Origin: Paulinella micropora
Lineage: Eukaryota; Cercozoa; Imbricatea; Euglyphida; Paulinellidae
Direction of reading: 5' to 3'
Assembly: GCA_019918135.1 (NCBI GenBank)
Contig: WBZZ01003979.1
Location: 40,001 to 104,000, forward strand
DNA: 64,000 nucleotides
Below are positions 9,049 through 17,900 of this stretch, piece by piece (positions within the stretch are counted from its first letter, which is position 1; every line of letters begins with the position of its first letter). Made by a program: the position numbers and the translations under genes. Under the pieces are notes generated by a model. That model saw nothing but the letters and a program-made list of their open reading frames with translations. It did not search any database and had not been told where the DNA came from.

Positions 9049-9912
9049 TTAGAGCGCGGCGCTTCCCGTGAAACCAGCGTTTGTTGCCGGGGTTGGATAG
9101 TCGCGATGATCTCGGGGAAACCCTAATTTCAACCGAAGGTGGCGGTAACGGGTAAAGAGCCTTTGTATATGTACGGGACTTATGTCGGTAAAATACAGTA
9201 ACAGCTTTTCCAGTTCTAGCGGCAGGGTTAGGAGCTGTTCAATCAGGTGATCAAGGACAAGTTCGTCGTCGGTATCAAATATTGCAACCCAAACTGAACG
9301 CAGCGTTGGAAGTGCAGGTAATTGTAGCTGATCCGTAATACTATTGAACCTTGCCAGGTGATTAAGGACATGAAGTCCTAACTCTGAAATACCTCGGGGC
9401 CAGTATTCAAGTTGTAGGGCGCTTGCAGTAATAAGAATTCTGTCAACGCACAGAGTGCCCAGGATTTGTAACTTGTTTAACCTCTCTTGCCTCCGCGCCT
9501 CGAACACTTTATCAATTATTGTCCCAGATAACCTGAGGTCTAGCTCCTTGAAACGCATACCTCTGACGAGTGCAAGGTACTTGAACCCGGACAGGCGGAG
9601 AAAGCCGAACCTAACCAATGCTTTGCTCCAGACCTTACCCCAGCGCAGAAGGAGATCTTTCGCTGGCTGGTACGGGCTTTGCCATTCCTTAAATCCTTGA
9701 GGAAAATCTAGCTTGTGCCAGATCAGGCTATTCTTGGTGAAATGCGCGTAGATACTTGGGGAGACACTGGCAAACACGAGGATGTCTTGTAGCTCTATAA
9801 AGGCCAGGATTTCTGGCCAAAGGTCCAATGGTAATCTCAAAGGCGTTGTTGTCGTGTCTGGGGTGTTGGCCTCGTTTATTTTCTGTTTCTTGTTCTTGTG
9901 CGTAACGCTCAT
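9049..9912 (-). CDS. F-box protein with LRR-like C-terminus
   Basis: 287 aa with ATG at 9,912. Residues ~28-70 match an F-box: Leu-Pro-x-Asp-Leu-Trp-Pro-Glu-Ile, then VFASVSPSIYAHF and IWHKLDF. F-box proteins recruit substrates to SCF ubiquitin ligases through Skp1. The rest contains spaced leucine motifs (KELDLRLSG, LNKLQILG, ISELGLHVL, PTLRSVWVAIF) like the irregular LRRs used for substrate binding. F-box genes are frequent in large DNA viruses of protists and in their hosts. The start lies only a few bases from the end of an upstream minus-strand reading frame. One intact ORF. Confidence 0.7.
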   Translation of the reverse strand: MSVTHKNKKQKINEANTPDTTTTPLRLPLDLWPEILAFIELQDILVFASVSPSIYAHFTKNSLIWHKLDFPQGFKEWQSPYQPAKDLLLRWGKVWSKALVRFGFLRLSGFKYLALVRGMRFKELDLRLSGTIIDKVFEARRQERLNKLQILGTLCVDRILITASALQLEYWPRGISELGLHVLNHLARFNSITDQLQLPALPTLRSVWVAIFDTDDELVLDHLIEQLLTLPLELEKLLLYFTDISPVHIQRLFTRYRHLRLKLGFPRDHRDYPTPATNAGFTGSAAL

Positions 9913-10064
9913 TCGGAAAAAAGAGATGCTGCCACAAAAAAGAAATCGCTCAGCACTTGATCATTTATCAAATGCGCGGGGGAAAGAAAGGCGTGGCGCG
10001 TGTGGTGGGGGGGGGGGGGTGGCGCGTAACCCATCCGCGGGGCAAACACCCCCTCCCCGATCAG

Positions 10065-10087
10065 CACACACACACACACACACACAC
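10065..10087. repeat. (CA)n microsatellite
   Basis: An uninterrupted CA array of about 11 units. It terminates the recognisable coding part of the adjacent minus-strand gene fragment. A G-run precedes it at 10,005-10,019. Confidence 0.95.
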
Positions 10088-10412
10088 AAAAGCATTCCTC
10101 GGCCTGCGTGCGCAGCCGCCCGTCGGGCGCGAGCCGCTCCCGGGGGTTCACGGGGCACACCTTGAGCCCCTCGTTCGTCGACTCCGCGCACCGGCACTCT
10201 ATGTTGCGCAGCCAGCCGACGTCGCTGTTGTTGCCCGCCGACCGGAACCAGAACTGCGAAGCCACCAGTTGCGCTTTTTTACAGAAGTAGCGCCTGTAGG
10301 TGTCAAGCTCGGATTCGCCGGCCTGCGGCTCCACGAAGCCGTCATCGTTGTCGTCCAGCAGCACCCACAAAGTCTCGACAAGGGCCCGCCGGAACGCCTT
10401 CGGCCGACCCAC
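10088..10412 (-). pseudogene. gene fragment with a DxNDDG acidic loop, family unknown
   Basis: About 108 codons of good coding-like sequence in one frame. It contains an EF-hand-like loop (LDDNDDGFVE), a basic/aromatic helix and a C-terminal Cys-rich part. The fragment is limited on the coding 5' side by a ~140 bp repeat (10,415-10,560, also at 12,045-12,190) and on the 3' side by the CA microsatellite. The ATG at 10,481 lies inside the repeat, so it is probably not the original start. It could be a truncated gene or a retained exon. Not recognised. Confidence 0.35.
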
Positions 10413-10414
10413 CG

Positions 10415-10560
10415 GAACAAGATTTATTGTAATTAAAAAAGTTTGGACGTGTGTTTCGCAAAAATCGCCTCGGTAATGCATTCTTGGGCCATATCACACG
10501 CAGCAAAGAAAAACAGGGAAGGTCAGGGGAAGTGCACGCGGCCGCGCCACTCGGGCCAGG
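10415..10560. repeat. ~145 bp repeat, copy A
   Basis: Matches 12,045-12,190 with small differences. It begins with an AT-rich AAGATTTATTGTAAT-type tail and contains the GGCCATATCACA motif. It ends in a GC-rich GCGGCCGCGCC block. The tail-like start suggests a duplicated gene 3' end. The following 10,561-10,756 is a C-rich then T-rich leader of the next gene. Confidence 0.75.
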
Positions 10561-10756
10561 AAGTTGGGGGTCGTAACATACCCCTGTCCCCCCCCTCCCC
10601 TCCCCACCTGGTTTAAGGGAGGAAAGGAACTTAGCTTTTTTTTGACTGACTCTTTCCCTTCTTTTTACGCTATATCGTATTAAACAGGAGAGATAGAATA
10701 TTGTTCTCTTATATCATCGAATAGCTTCCGTGGACGAAAGCTTGCGCAGTCTTGAA

Positions 10757-11650
10757 ATGAATGGAGACGATAATATTATTACCGAACTTGCCCAGGCCTT
10801 TGAAAAAAAGTGGCCAGAGAAATGGTCTAGCGCATTCAAGCGCGGTGCAAAGTCAGATGACGCCAAGTGCGTCTTGGAATATCTGCAAAAGCATCAAGCA
10901 TCTAGCTTGTACTTTTTTATTCAGGGAAGTGCTTACGGCAATTCAAAGAGATTTGGGGATTTTAGTAAGCGCGTTAATGGCTACTATACGCCGACCGACT
11001 TGAAGCAGCTGTTTGAGCTTTACAAGAAACTGACTGAGAATACAAACCGGACACGTATCACACACGTTGCCCCCAAGTGGGAGGCTTTTCTTATAGACTT
11101 GCTCAAGAATGAAAGCAAGGGCATAGTGCTCTCTCTGCAAAAGTGGAGCTCAACCGACGCAGAACCAAGGATTGCCTATGAGTGGACACAACTCTGGACT
11201 CAAGCTAGGTCTTACACCACCAAAAAATACACAAGCCAAGCAGACGAGATTGACTGGCCTGAATATTTGGAATATATCCTGAGAATCATTCAGGTCGTTG
11301 TTCTCCGCGCCGATCCTGACGTTTCTGGAATATACACATGCGACACGCTGGATAAATCCTACAGGGAACAAGGCGAGGGGGATTGGGGTACATTCTTGAA
11401 ATCACTCTTGAAACGAGAAAAGGACGAGGGCATCGTGCTCACCAAAGACAGCTGTACCATCATCGCTAGACAGAAAATTCCCGCCTACGACTGGAAAGCG
11501 CTAGAAAAGGGGGCAAAAACCTTTACTGCTAATGAAAACGCGCAAAACTATTACTCGTACCGCGGCAGCAACAGCACGGAGGTCGATTGGTTGGGATACC
11601 TAAGAGACCTAGCTAATCAAAAAAATATTGTTCGTTTGGTCTTGGGCTAA
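10757..11650 (+). CDS. protein with four diverged ~80-residue repeats, function unknown
   Basis: 297 aa from the ATG at 10,757. An in-frame GTG nine codons upstream is possible but less likely. Four similar blocks each contain an aromatic-anchored W-x-x-(F/Y)-L-x-x-(I/L)-L motif: KWEAFLIDLL, DWPEYLEYIL, DWGTFLKSLL and DWLGYLRDLA. The first three are each followed by a short basic stretch and a hydrophobic IVL/VVL strand. The first ~70 residues contain a related but weaker block. This indicates internal duplication of a small alpha/beta domain. No signal peptide or membrane segment. The ORF is intact and ordinary in codon use. A small DNA- or protein-binding repeat is possible; I do not recognise it. 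Confidence 0.6.
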   Translation: MNGDDNIITELAQAFEKKWPEKWSSAFKRGAKSDDAKCVLEYLQKHQASSLYFFIQGSAYGNSKRFGDFSKRVNGYYTPTDLKQLFELYKKLTENTNRTRITHVAPKWEAFLIDLLKNESKGIVLSLQKWSSTDAEPRIAYEWTQLWTQARSYTTKKYTSQADEIDWPEYLEYILRIIQVVVLRADPDVSGIYTCDTLDKSYREQGEGDWGTFLKSLLKREKDEGIVLTKDSCTIIARQKIPAYDWKALEKGAKTFTANENAQNYYSYRGSNSTEVDWLGYLRDLANQKNIVRLVLG

Positions 11651-11861
11651 AGGCTAGTAGACATAATGATGCGACTGAAATAGCAACCTATTTCTAACCT
11701 GCAGCCAATCTTCGCCAGCTTGCATCTGCTATCCTGGCTAAGAACCAATGGAAGATCGCCAACCAAGACTTTGCGGCTCAAGTCACCAGTACCAAGTATA
11801 AGGCTTTGTATAGATTTTATTAAAAAAAAATTGTTTGCTCTTCTTTTGGTATCCTCGTATC

Positions 11862-11998
11862 GCTGCTGGGCGCTTACCATTTCTGTGGCGTCTCGGTGCC
11901 CCAAGGACGAAGCTAAGGGCACACAATACAGGTCGCAGGCGGCAAGTCTGGGCTTCACTTTTGCACGGGAGTCTCTGTCCACCTATGTCGAATCGTGA
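11862..11998 (+). pseudogene. Sel1-repeat gene end, second remnant
   Basis: Close relative of the last ~45 codons of the remnant at 4,643-4,960, including the terminal stop context. It also matches the sequence just downstream. It lacks everything 5' and its frame is broken at least once relative to the other copy. 11,651-11,861 upstream shows an AT-rich tail of the preceding gene and no ORF of interest. Confidence 0.55.
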
Positions 11999-12044
11999 CC
12001 ATCCTTGTAGTATTTAGTTGCGCGTCCAGAAAGTACACAAAAGA

Positions 12045-12190
12045 ACAAGATTTATTGTAATAAAAAAGTTTGGACGTGTGTTTCGCAAAAATCGCCCCGG
12101 GTACTGCCTTTTTCGGCCATATCACACACAGCAAAAAAGAACAGGAAAGGTCAGGGGAAGTGCACGCGGCCGCGCCGCTCGGGCCAGGTT
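12045..12190. repeat. ~145 bp repeat, copy B
   Basis: Second copy of 10,415-10,560. Together with 12,240-12,357 (matching 5,010-5,040 and 5,265-5,345), it makes this gene-free stretch a patchwork of segments found elsewhere in the window. Confidence 0.75.
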
Positions 12191-12391
12191 TGTAGCGTGA
12201 TATGGCCGCTAAAGGCAAAGGCCGGCCAAGTGCCAGACCCCGCAGACGAGAGAGCAAAAGGGGTGCTCAAGAAGAAGATTCTTCGAAATCAGTCGCGTAA
12301 TAACTAGAAAAAAGTCTATAAAAGATAAGGTGCTCCTTTTTTAAAAGTCGGAGGGAGAGGGAGGCCTTGACTATGCGCGTAACTACTGTTA

Positions 12392-12550
12392 ATGCCGGAT
12401 ATTGTGAACCCAAGCTTCAGAGAATTTGTAGACAGCGAGAAGCTGGCCTACACAGGAAGCATAGCGGCGCGCAAGGCCGCAGCCTTTTGCAGGTATGTCC
12501 GAGAACACATGAACAAGTGTAGTCTATCTAGAAATTCTCTGAAGTGCTAA
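12392..12550 (+). CDS. small ORF, 52 aa, unknown
   Basis: ATG at 12,392, stop TAA at 12,548. The composition is protein-like (mixed charged, hydrophobic and Cys residues, with an alanine-rich helix in the middle) and unlike the repeats around it. It could be a tiny gene or a leftover 5' exon or fragment of a larger one. Nothing comparable elsewhere in the window. Confidence 0.3.
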   Translation: MPDIVNPSFREFVDSEKLAYTGSIAARKAAAFCRYVREHMNKCSLSRNSLKC

Positions 12551-12599
12551 TCACTCAAAGGCGGACACATTAGGCCGTGGAACAGTTCCCGTCCCCTTG

Positions 12600-12775
12600 C
12601 CCGTCTGTTTCTTTGGTTGTCGGCCAAAAAATTTTTTTTTCCTGATTTCATATTTTTCATATTTTTCTGAACTTGCGCACGATGGCCGAGCCATGGCTCC
12701 GACAGGGCGCCGTCGGGGCTGTGAGACCCTTGTCCACCTGGTACATTGACCACCGCCCATCCATCCGCCGCAGGG
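12600..12775. repeat. segment repeated at 5,440-5,595
   Basis: Both copies share a T-rich block with repeated CATATTTTT. A ~50 bp segment follows that would read GRWSMYQ-DKGLT on the minus strand. A shorter relative of the T-rich block is at 7,700-7,745. The conserved minus-strand peptide might be a vestigial coding piece, but frames do not stay open outside it. Confidence 0.6.
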
Positions 12776-12918
12776 CTGCGCTGGAAGCACGGTGCGAGCA
12801 CGATGCACAAGATCTGTGGATATAGGAAAATATGAAAAGTGGAAAAAGATTTTCGGAACGTGTTGAGGCTAGATCTAGACAAAAGGAAACGGAAGCTAGT
12901 CCAAGCGAGTGCGTCAAA

Positions 12919-13291
12919 TTAAAAAAATCGATCCTCACTGCACCGGCACGGCAACCTATAAATTTGCAGCACGTGCTCGCAGGCGCGCGTGTGAGCAGCG
13001 AGGTCGCCTAACCCGATCACTGGCGGGCAGGCAGCCGACAGACAGACAGGCAGCCGGAGATTCAGCACTTCGCGCCTGGTGCGGTGGCAGGGGTCGCCCC
13101 CCGCGCTCTCTTGGCGGCAGTTCGGGCATCGTTGTCGGGGCAAGTCGCATGCCAGCGCTTGCGAGAAGCAGTCTTGGCAGAAACACTGCCCGCAGTCGTG
13201 CGCTACCGCCCCCACGTACTATGCAGAGGCAAAGAGGACACGACAATTCGTCCGGCACCTCTGTCTGATCGTGGGAAAACCAGCCTGGCAT
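12919..13291 (-). pseudogene. RING-finger protein (E3 ubiquitin ligase type), short
   Basis: The minus strand encodes a RING: a CPLCLC pair, then a CGQCFCQDCF block and CPNCRQ. This is the C3HC4-like spacing used to bind two zinc ions and recruit E2 enzymes. A second Cys/His cluster (C..C..H..C..H) follows about 60 residues later and resembles a TRAF-type finger. The RING begins about 15 residues after the ATG at 13,291. The reading is spread over two frames (one break, within a run of identical bases), so it may be broken or mis-sequenced. A RING plus TRAF-like finger would fit the other ubiquitin-pathway genes here. Confidence 0.6.
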
Positions 13292-13299
13292 GAAGTGTC

Positions 13300-13751
13300 C
13301 GGCTAGGCCTAATTTTATTTAAAATCCAAACGTGCGCCTGACTTCTGTTTTAATGCAACCCAGTCATTGGCATTGAAAAAAACCTCGGCACGTCTTCAAC
13401 ATGCAGCTCCGGGGAGAGAGAGAGAGAGAGAGAGTAAAGCAAACAATCGCACACGGCCACACCCCAATTACGTGTGCGGTTCTTTGCTTTCTAACAACAA
13501 GACGCTGCCAAAAGCCAGCAACAGACAGATCAGCTTGTGGAAGTTGACTGCCAGTTAAAGAACTTGCTCTTTTGCCCAGGATAGCCGAGGGGGGGGGCGC
13601 CCCCCCCCCTCTCCTTTAAATTTCTCCTCTGCCTCTCCTTCCTACTCGGGAAAGGGAGACGCCCTCCCCCCCCCCCCCTGCACGCACGCATTCTCACTTT
13701 TTCTTTCCTCTCGCGCTTCACCCTTCTACCCTCTGCTTTCCTTAGCACGAG
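13300..13751. promoter_or_regulatory. leader region with (GA)n and G-run/C-run tract
   Basis: No gene seen. The region contains a GA microsatellite (13,412-13,434) and a self-complementary G-run/CGC/C-run tract at ~13,588-13,612. A C-run follows at ~13,663-13,678, then a pyrimidine-rich stretch leading to the ATG at 13,752. This arrangement (G/C palindrome, pyrimidine tract, ATG) recurs upstream of many genes in the window. Confidence 0.4.
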
Positions 13752-14948
13752 ATGGAAGACACGGAGCGTCGCTTAGAGACCCTTGCGCAGATGAGCGGCA
13801 AGGAAAGCTTGCTGCAGCTGCTGCAAAGACCCTTGGTCACGATAGAGCAAGCTCGAGAAATTATTCACAAGTTTTTCAAGGCCAAAGCAACCGAGCATTT
13901 CTGGCAAGACCTCCGTGACATGATGGCGCGATGGTGGTTAGCAAAGACTGAAACACACGCGGCAGTGAGGGTCGTTGCGCCAAGAAAGGTGTTGGTAGGC
14001 GAGCCCATCCCCGTTGAGTACACACAGGTCCTTAAGTTCTATCACCTGCGACAAAGTTTCAGACCCGACCAACTGGAGCTGGTGCCGTGCCACTGGGCAT
14101 CGTGCTACACCAAGGAACGAAACCTCTTTAAGCTTTGGGAGACCTATTGCGTTAAGGCCCTGCCAGAACAGGACCTGGAGACTTTGCTCCTACCTAAAAA
14201 ACTCCTGACCGGGGACAGCGGCACGGCCGATTGCAGCGCCCCGGCGCTGGACTGGGGCGACATGATTCGGAGCTGCTTCGAACCGCCCGACGGAAGCTTT
14301 TTTGTCGGCTGGCTCTCGCTCCTGCTTGGTCTCGTACGCCCCTCACAAGAGCCCCCTGTACGGTCGTGGGTATGCCTTACAGGTACGGTTACCCTTCTGC
14401 TTAAGCAGATCCTACGCGCAGTTTGCCAGGCATTGGGCGATGAACACGTTTGGGTTCTCCGTGACGATGACGTGAACAAGCCGCCTTGCCTACAACACGG
14501 CTTGCTGACCCTGATAGATGGTGTTTCTAGGCCTGCGCACACGGGTGGCCAACTCAAAGAACTCTTGAAATTCTTGTGCTTGGATCGAAGACAGCTCGCT
14601 AAAAAGACAGCCATTTACCAACGGAATCAAAGCCAGGTGCTAGTGTTGCCAGCCGCTAGCGGGCAGCCACTGTGGTCGGCGGAACAGCTCGTGTGGCTTG
14701 GAGTCTCCACGGCTACGCCCCTAAGGCTTGCTGCTGTCGCACCGCCTGCCTTGGCAGAGGTACCTGCGCCTGCGGGCAACGACGACCTCTTGCGCGAAAT
14801 CTTGAGACTTAGCCTGCATTCTTGTGCTGGCAACTCCCGGAGCCAGCGTGCCTCTTCCAAACATACACTTTTTTGCTCACCAAGGGCAAAGGAAGGGGAG
14901 GGGGGGGGAGTGCCCCCCCCCTTGCTGTTGTTTTTTTTCTCTCCTTGA
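13752..14948 (+). CDS. unknown protein, possible degenerate SF3-helicase-like domain
   Basis: 398 aa from ATG 13,752. The true C-terminus is probably near 14,820, because the last ~40 codons run into a G/C tract shared with the opposite gene's end. Residues ~165-320 have the order of a superfamily 3 helicase or D5-type ATPase. A hydrophobic strand before a GTVTLLLKQ segment sits in the Walker A position. An acidic DDDV, a strand with LTLIDG, an LKELLKFLCLD stretch and a late VLVLPAAS strand follow. The Walker A glycine-lysine core is not canonical, so ATPase activity is doubtful. The N-terminal 90 residues are helical. Only fold-level resemblance is seen; no other assignment is offered. Confidence 0.45.
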   Translation: MEDTERRLETLAQMSGKESLLQLLQRPLVTIEQAREIIHKFFKAKATEHFWQDLRDMMARWWLAKTETHAAVRVVAPRKVLVGEPIPVEYTQVLKFYHLRQSFRPDQLELVPCHWASCYTKERNLFKLWETYCVKALPEQDLETLLLPKKLLTGDSGTADCSAPALDWGDMIRSCFEPPDGSFFVGWLSLLLGLVRPSQEPPVRSWVCLTGTVTLLLKQILRAVCQALGDEHVWVLRDDDVNKPPCLQHGLLTLIDGVSRPAHTGGQLKELLKFLCLDRRQLAKKTAIYQRNQSQVLVLPAASGQPLWSAEQLVWLGVSTATPLRLAAVAPPALAEVPAPAGNDDLLREILRLSLHSCAGNSRSQRASSKHTLFCSPRAKEGEGGGVPPPLLLFFFSP

Positions 14949-14949
14949 G

Positions 14950-17900
14950 CCCCCTGAGCCCGGGGGGCTTAAAGAACAGAGATGCCCCCCTGAGCCCGTG
15001 GGGGGGGCTGGAGTAGTAGTTGTCGAGGAAGCCAGCGTTGGGCTGGTTGAGGCAATACTCGGGCTCGTCCTCGGAGTACTGGTAGCAGTCGGAGCCGTCG
15101 ACCGAGACGAAAGAGCCGCAGCGGCAGGTTCCGGTGCGTTGGCCGAAGCGGTAGTCGACGACGCACTGCCCCTTGTTGTTGCACGTAGCGCCCGAGCCCT
15201 TGGACTGGGCCGCACGGCAACCGCTGCGCACGTCGAGGCTGCAGGCATCCTCGCGCAGGGAGCGGGGGATCCGCGCGATGCCGTTGGCGCCTAGGCTGAG
15301 CAGGGCGGGGTCGGTGTTGGGGAGCGCCAGAAAGTCGGAGTAGCAGGAGCAGCGACCTTGTTGGGCGAGGCACAGGCCGCGGTCCCAGCCACAGGGCGGC
15401 TGGTTGGTGTCGCGCTGCACCGAGTCGGGGTCGGGGTCGGGGGCCGCCCAGCTGCTGCTGCCCAACGCCTGCCGCGGCTGGCCCTGGTCCTCCTCTTGCT
15501 CGGTTTGCAGCTGGGACTTGACCCAGTCAAAGCTGGCGCTCACCGGTTGCGGACAGAGTGGCTGATAGCAGCTGGTCCAGACCCCGGCTCCGTCGCCCCC
15601 GGACAGGCGGACGGGCTCTAGGTGCCAAAGAGGTTTATTCAGGTCGGTGCAGGTGGCTGTCCAACGCGGGGTTACGCGGTCGGGCCAGTGCGTAAAGGCA
15701 TCCAGTAGGGCCCAACTGCGCCAGGACCAGTAGGCGGCCCAGGACCAAGGGGACGCGAACACCAGCCGAGAGCACGGCGCGCCGTCCGCTCCCTCCACTA
15801 GCAAGGACTCGTGCCGCAGCAGTTCATCTCCGCCCCAGATTCCATCGGCCGGCTTACCGGAGCGTGCGTCCTTTAGAGAGGGCACCGCGTAGCGGCAATT
15901 GCAGGTGCTTGGCTCGCTAACCCCCTCGAGGCGGAGGCTGAGCCATCCCCAGTCGGGGATGTGGTAGCGAAAGAGAGCGTAGGGCCCCACTTCTGTCACC
16001 ACCAAAGGATGCTCGCCCTCTCGGAAGCGCCTCTGTTGTGAGTCGGCGTACCCCCGGGCTGAACGGCCGTCTTCCACCAGCTGCGCGACGTTGTTCACTA
16101 GTTCGCTCTCGCCCGGCCACGCCCGCCTGCCGGCGGACGAGGCAAGAGAAGAAGTGTTGGCTCCGCAACTTTGCTGCAACCAGGCCTGCAGCGCCGCGGG
16201 CCCCCCCCCGCCCTCGCGAGCGGGCGCAAAGTCCAGGTCCCGCGCCGTGCGGCAGCCGTCGGGCAGCCCCCAGTGCAAGGCGCACGCGGTGGCGACGTCG
16301 CCCCCCCCTCCCGTGCCCTCGGAGTTGTTCCAGCAGAGCCTAGGCAGTGCGCCGGTGCGGGCCAGGAACGTGTGCCGGCGCAGCAACACGTCGCGGCTGG
16401 CCTCTCGTTCTAGGTCTACGCTCAGCAGCGCGCGCCGCACGAGGGTGTAGGCTTGCGAGCTGCTGGAATCGGGCGCGGGTTCTTGGAAGTAGACGCTGCT
16501 GGTGCTCTTGTCGACCCAGGCCCGGGGCTTGTCGTAGTCGCCCCCACCCACCCCCACCCCGCGTCCGCCTGCGCGCAGAAGGCTAAGCAGCTCCGCGCAG
16601 AAACCCACTGCCCTCTTAGTTGCGTCGTAGGTTGCGAACACCCCGCTACCGAGCAGCGCGGTGGCGGCGGCGCAGGCGCTGGTGGTGGTGGTGGTTGTGT
16701 TTGTTGTTGTTGTTGCTGCTGCTGCCGGCGCCGCCGCGGCCCCACAAAGCCTGGCCAGCCATTCGGCTTCGTCGTTGCTGTTCAGCAAGCCCTTCGCGAC
16801 AGTGCCATCGGGGTCACGCGGTAGAGAGTGAGCGGCTGCTAGGGCGCGCCAGCTCTCTAGCAGCGACACGGCGCCGCGCGCCGCAGCGGTGCGGCTGTTG
16901 CCGCGGAGCCACCCCCAGTCAAGGAAGCGTTGGCAGAGCTGATTGACGCGGCGGTCCAGCCCCAGCGAGGCGGCCGTCTGCATCGGCAGGGAAGATACTA
17001 GCTCGTCACCCTCCACCCACAGCTGCTGCTGTGGCACGGGGTGCATAAAGTATCTGGATTCCCGGTCGGCGCTCAGCCAGTGCGAGCGGCCGGGGTCGGC
17101 GCTGAGTAGAAAGTCCAGCGGATAGTTGAGGGGTCGATCGCTGAAGAAAACTCCGCCGTTCTTCAAGACCACTATCCCCTGGCAGCGAACGTCTTCGTAG
17201 CAGCGCAATTTGTCTGCCTCGCCAATCTTCAGCTGGGCGAGCCCCAGCCCGCCCACCCTGCTGTGGGCCGTGCGCTCGACCCACAGGTTGGGGCGGCAGG
17301 GACTCAACTGCTGCCAGTCTGCCTGCTCCAGGCGCGGGAGCTCGTCGCGCCAGCGCACTCCCGGCCACTGCAGCCAGCAGGCGGGCGTGGCAGTGGAGTC
17401 GGGGCGCGCGCAGGCCCAGCCGCGCGTGCCTCTCGCGGTTCCGGTCGCGTTCGCGTTCGCGTTGGCGGGCCCGGGCACTGGGACTAGCCCGCTGGGGCAA
17501 TGAACTGTGCACAAGGGCAGGCCGCGCCCGGGCTCTACCGCGCAGACTGGCACGGCCCCCCCGCTTCCGTCCGCGCCTAGACACCAATGGCGCCGATCGC
17601 TGTCTCCGCTGGAAGACAAAGCCTTGTTGTACTCTATCGCTTCTATCTTGGGGTTTAGCCCGAAGCTCCAGAGACCGGCCAGATAGCGGCGCAGGGCGGG
17701 GGGGAGATCTACCGAGGGCGCTGGGTCCGTCCCCCGCGCATAGTGATCGAGCAGCAATAGTCTGGACCCAAAGTCCGGCAGCTGCTGCTCCAGCCAAACC
17801 AAGAGAAGTTCGTCGGGCGATACCAAACCCCTGGAGCCGCAGTCCATGCCCGCGGCCGGGGACGTCGGCGTCGTGGTCGGCCCGGGGGCAGATGGCAGCG

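Noticed and set aside
13752-14820. Firm SF3 helicase annotation
   Set aside because: Order of elements is suggestive, but the Walker A lysine/glycine core is not convincing, so it is kept only as a possibility.
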